A stretch of 64,000 bases of DNA, taken from assembly GCA_907163375.1 (NCBI GenBank), contig CAJQUW010012679.1, positions 372,001 to 436,000 of the forward strand, in the 5' to 3' direction. Shown here piece by piece: positions 62,049-64,000 of the stretch. How positions within the stretch are numbered: position 1 is the stretch's first letter; the number at the start of each line of letters is the position of its first letter. The notes below the pieces were generated by a model. It did no database searches. It was not told where the DNA came from and was given only the letters and a program-made list of their open reading frames with translations. The translations under genes were made by a program, and so were the position numbers. This DNA comes from Prostheceraeus crozeri (taxonomy: Eukaryota; Platyhelminthes; Polycladida; Euryleptidae).

Positions 62049-63461
62049 TCAGGCTCTACTTTGGTCAGCTGCGATCATGGCCACCGCTTCGCGATTGAAG
62101 GTGGACGTCCTATGGATAAGTCTTTGTGAGGCCGCTATAAAAATTCCTCGACCATGTGGAACATATCGCCGACACAATTTACCACACTGATATAAGAATG
62201 AGACAGTAGCGTATACACATACAAGGAATACCCAAATTTGCTTAAGGGATGGCTCAAAACCAAGAAGAAATCCAAATGCCGTTTGGTAGCTTATGCGATT
62301 TATCAAATTTTTTGTACCTTCTTCCGGCGATTGATCATGAGAAACACCCAGACTTTGTAAAATTTTTCGATGTAAAGAAAGAGTTCCTAACAGGTCATTA
62401 ACAGTATCATGCACTTGAAGCTGGCTCCAGTTGTAAATTGCAAGGTCGTGAAATATGGTATGAGGCGGCAATGGTATAGATGAAAAGTTTGAAGGATACA
62501 CAGTCAAATGTTGATAAGAGGATATCAATTCCAACTTTCTTCGTGGATGATAATTGAAAAATTCATTTCGTAAGCACAGAGGAATTGTTTCATCTTTGCA
62601 TGGACGATGAGCAGCGGTCGGATGAACTATGTTAGTTAAAGGGTCCATAAACCCAGTGAAATTGCGACCGTTTGTTATGTAATGAATAGGAATGTAGTTG
62701 TAACACTGATCTTGCATAGCTTGAAAGGAGAAGTTATAAATGGGAGACCACGGAAAAACTTCCAACAGGTGTCCTACAGCTTTCGCATGTAAAAACGTAT
62801 GATTCATTATTTCTCGTGCAGTCAATGTAGCATGGGAAATGATAGAGATTCGTAAGATATTGGCGACAGCTCGTAGGTTATTGCACGCGGCTTGTGCGGC
62901 CGCATTGAAAGAAAATCTTACATAATTGTGAACTGCAAAGGAGACTGCTTGAATTTGAGCCGCGACGTATTGTGATGTAACGACACTGCGTCGTTTACGC
63001 GGAAGAGGTGAGGGCGGCGCGAAAAGCTTTTTCAATTTGCGCCGACTCGTTATTCGCCGAACATACACACCTTGCTCTGCTTGCATAAGAGTAACATTCC
63101 CACAGTTCAGGAAGGTTGGAGGTGACTTGCGAAATGTCAAGGCCATTGCTCCACTTTGTGATACCCAGGTGTTTCCCCACTGATGACCAATAATACGCTT
63201 CCATTTTAAAAACTGGCATTTTTCCGCTCTAACCGGTTCCCATATCATGTGGCTGGAGTCATCTAAATGACAGTAACCTGATTGATAATTGCAATGAGAA
63301 ACCATTCCAGCCGAGCTTTCCATGTGGATAGCAGAGTGCCTCTTATAAACCTTGATTGGAACAAGAAAGCAATTGAAGATCTCTTGGGTTCGCCAGTGCC
63401 CAAGCAACCATGAAAGTGTTCTACACGTGCGGCGCACGTGTCTCATGAACGTGTCCGACAC
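62049..63461 (-). CDS. Envelope-like glycoprotein ORF
   Basis: The open frame is 470 residues. It has a Cys-rich first part (HCNYQSGYCH, EKCQFLKW), a furin-like LPRKRRSVV near residue 172 and helical sequence after it (NNLRAVANILRISII). Several N-glycosylation sites, a C-terminal membrane segment (IWVFLVCVYATVSFLYQC, about 413-430) and a short basic tail follow. That is the plan of a viral fusion glycoprotein, possibly of the class III type carried by some arthropod retroelements. No cleaved signal peptide is seen, so the true start may be spliced. It lies upstream of protease, which is unusual. Confidence 0.6.
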   Translation of the reverse strand: MSDTFMRHVRRTCRTLSWLLGHWRTQEIFNCFLVPIKVYKRHSAIHMESSAGMVSHCNYQSGYCHLDDSSHMIWEPVRAEKCQFLKWKRIIGHQWGNTWVSQSGAMALTFRKSPPTFLNCGNVTLMQAEQGVYVRRITSRRKLKKLFAPPSPLPRKRRSVVTSQYVAAQIQAVSFAVHNYVRFSFNAAAQAACNNLRAVANILRISIISHATLTAREIMNHTFLHAKAVGHLLEVFPWSPIYNFSFQAMQDQCYNYIPIHYITNGRNFTGFMDPLTNIVHPTAAHRPCKDETIPLCLRNEFFNYHPRRKLELISSYQHLTVYPSNFSSIPLPPHTIFHDLAIYNWSQLQVHDTVNDLLGTLSLHRKILQSLGVSHDQSPEEGTKNLINRISYQTAFGFLLGFEPSLKQIWVFLVCVYATVSFLYQCGKLCRRYVPHGRGIFIAASQRLIHRTSTFNREAVAMIAADQSRA

Positions 63462-63600
63462 GTCGAAAGTGTCGCGTCAGAGCACGTTCTAAACTCTTGG
63501 TGGGAAAGTGCATACCACGTTCAGTTATCACGTTCAAAAAGTTTTCCCCACGTGCGGATCACGTCAAAAAGCCACGTTAGTCAAATTTAGCACTAGCCCC
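63395..63600. repeat. Cluster of CACGTG palindromes
   Basis: ACACGTGC/GCACGTGT (63423-63441) is an 8-bp stem with a 3-nt loop. CGTGTC/GACACG (63450-63462) and CGACAC/GTGTCG follow at once, and four more CACGT sites occur by 63575. It could be a regulatory cluster or the end of another element. Confidence 0.5.
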
Positions 63601-64000
63601 GCCCCTACTGGCTTACATTTTATTACTATCTCTTATTTCTACCCCATTCTAGGTCAATTATGAAATTATTCAATGTACTAGTGCCTCTTATTTCTGTCGA
63701 AGTTATCAAATTAGTGAATATAGCCTACTTGTTAAACATTTATCCTCAATCAAAAATGAATTCCGCACTTCTCATCAACCTTGTCACTTTCTAATTCGCA
63801 TTATAAAACTACTAATTACAGTTTACAATTATAGCTTTATTCACGATCACCAATTCATGGCCCTGCAAACATTTAACATTTACATAAAAAATAAAAAAAA
63901 ACATTGCTGTTCTACGTCATACTGCCACGAAATGTTCCAAGGATTTGCAGCTTATTATAGCATCACTGCAAAACCATAACATTCGGAGACAGTGACAAAA
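63600..64000. other. Window end, no recognised gene
   Basis: A/T-rich, with an A-rich run near 63888-63901. No ORF with recognisable content. Confidence 0.4.

Larger units (their letters stand above)
58319..63461 (-). mobile_element. Gypsy-like retroelement with envelope-like ORF (broken)
   Basis: Reading the minus strand there is an envelope-like ORF, then protease, RT, RNase H, integrase and a proline-rich end. Protein motifs are Ty3/Gypsy type. The element is broken, with roughly four to six breaks in pol, and its LTRs are not identified. No gag was found between envelope-like ORF and protease. The 5' part lies beyond the window. It is treated as a fossil of moderate age, because motifs are still easily read. 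Confidence 0.75.

Noticed and set aside
62049-63461. Baculovirus F-type (errantivirus) envelope
   Set aside because: There is a furin-like site, but the expected fusion-peptide pattern after it was not recognised, so the family is left open.

Overview
The window reads as metazoan, most likely arthropod, genomic DNA made almost entirely of nested mobile elements. No tRNA, rRNA, CRISPR array or clearly intact host gene was recognised. The arthropod guess rests on the element mix (Polintons, a CR1/L2-like LINE, a Gypsy-like retroelement, a hAT-type MITE) and on TATA plus TCATT initiator-like promoters. The species cannot be told.

Layout. (1) Positions 1 to about 34985 are a GC-balanced, adintovirus-like Polinton (Polinton 1). 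Its left terminal repeat is cut by the window start and its right terminal repeat lies at 34559-34985. It carries accessory genes (1401-5142), a DNA polymerase B region (5417-9328) and, on the minus strand, capsid, core-like protein, integrase, packaging ATPase, pX-like, RING and exonuclease-like genes (9555-16019). (2) A second, very AT-rich Polinton (Polinton 2, 16167-34131) is inserted in it, with a perfect 6-bp target duplication GAAAAT and 0.6-0.7 kb inverted repeats. (3) From about 34990 to 56066 lies a CR1/L2-like LINE. Its reverse transcriptase is split by a third Polinton (Polinton 3, 37014-54943, target duplication GACACT), a sister copy of Polinton 2 with the same gene order. Polinton 3 itself carries a 654-bp hAT-type MITE (42570-43223). 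(4) From 56.07 to 57.5 kb there is a scrap of RTE-like LINE and a coding-like membrane-protein remnant. (5) From 63461 down to 58319 on the minus strand lies a broken Gypsy-like element. Its envelope-like ORF sits upstream of protease, RT, RNase H and integrase.

Polintons 2 and 3 share this order: membrane protein, conserved hypothetical, penton-like, packaging ATPase (all plus); PolB and a possible sliding clamp (minus); fibre-like coiled coil, pVI-like, major capsid, pX-like, PLA2-like/integrase (plus); adenain-like protease (minus). Together these would replicate, package, process and integrate a virus-like genome. All three copies are broken and are treated as fossils.

The most striking observation comes from comparing Polintons 2 and 3. 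About a dozen short (roughly 25-70 bp) GC-rich hairpin cassettes differ between the copies. Most have the form stem, 3-nt loop, stem, short spacer, second stem-loop. The same cassettes recur at different loci, and some lie in coding sequence with lengths divisible by three. They behave like a family of tiny mobile double-hairpin elements, comparable in shape to the GC clusters and double-hairpin elements of mitochondrial DNA or to rickettsial palindromic elements. Other leads are a PLA2-like domain running into the integrase ORF, introns placed directly after start codons in Polinton 1, a Polinton landing inside such an intron, and different accessory genes at the ends of otherwise sister elements.
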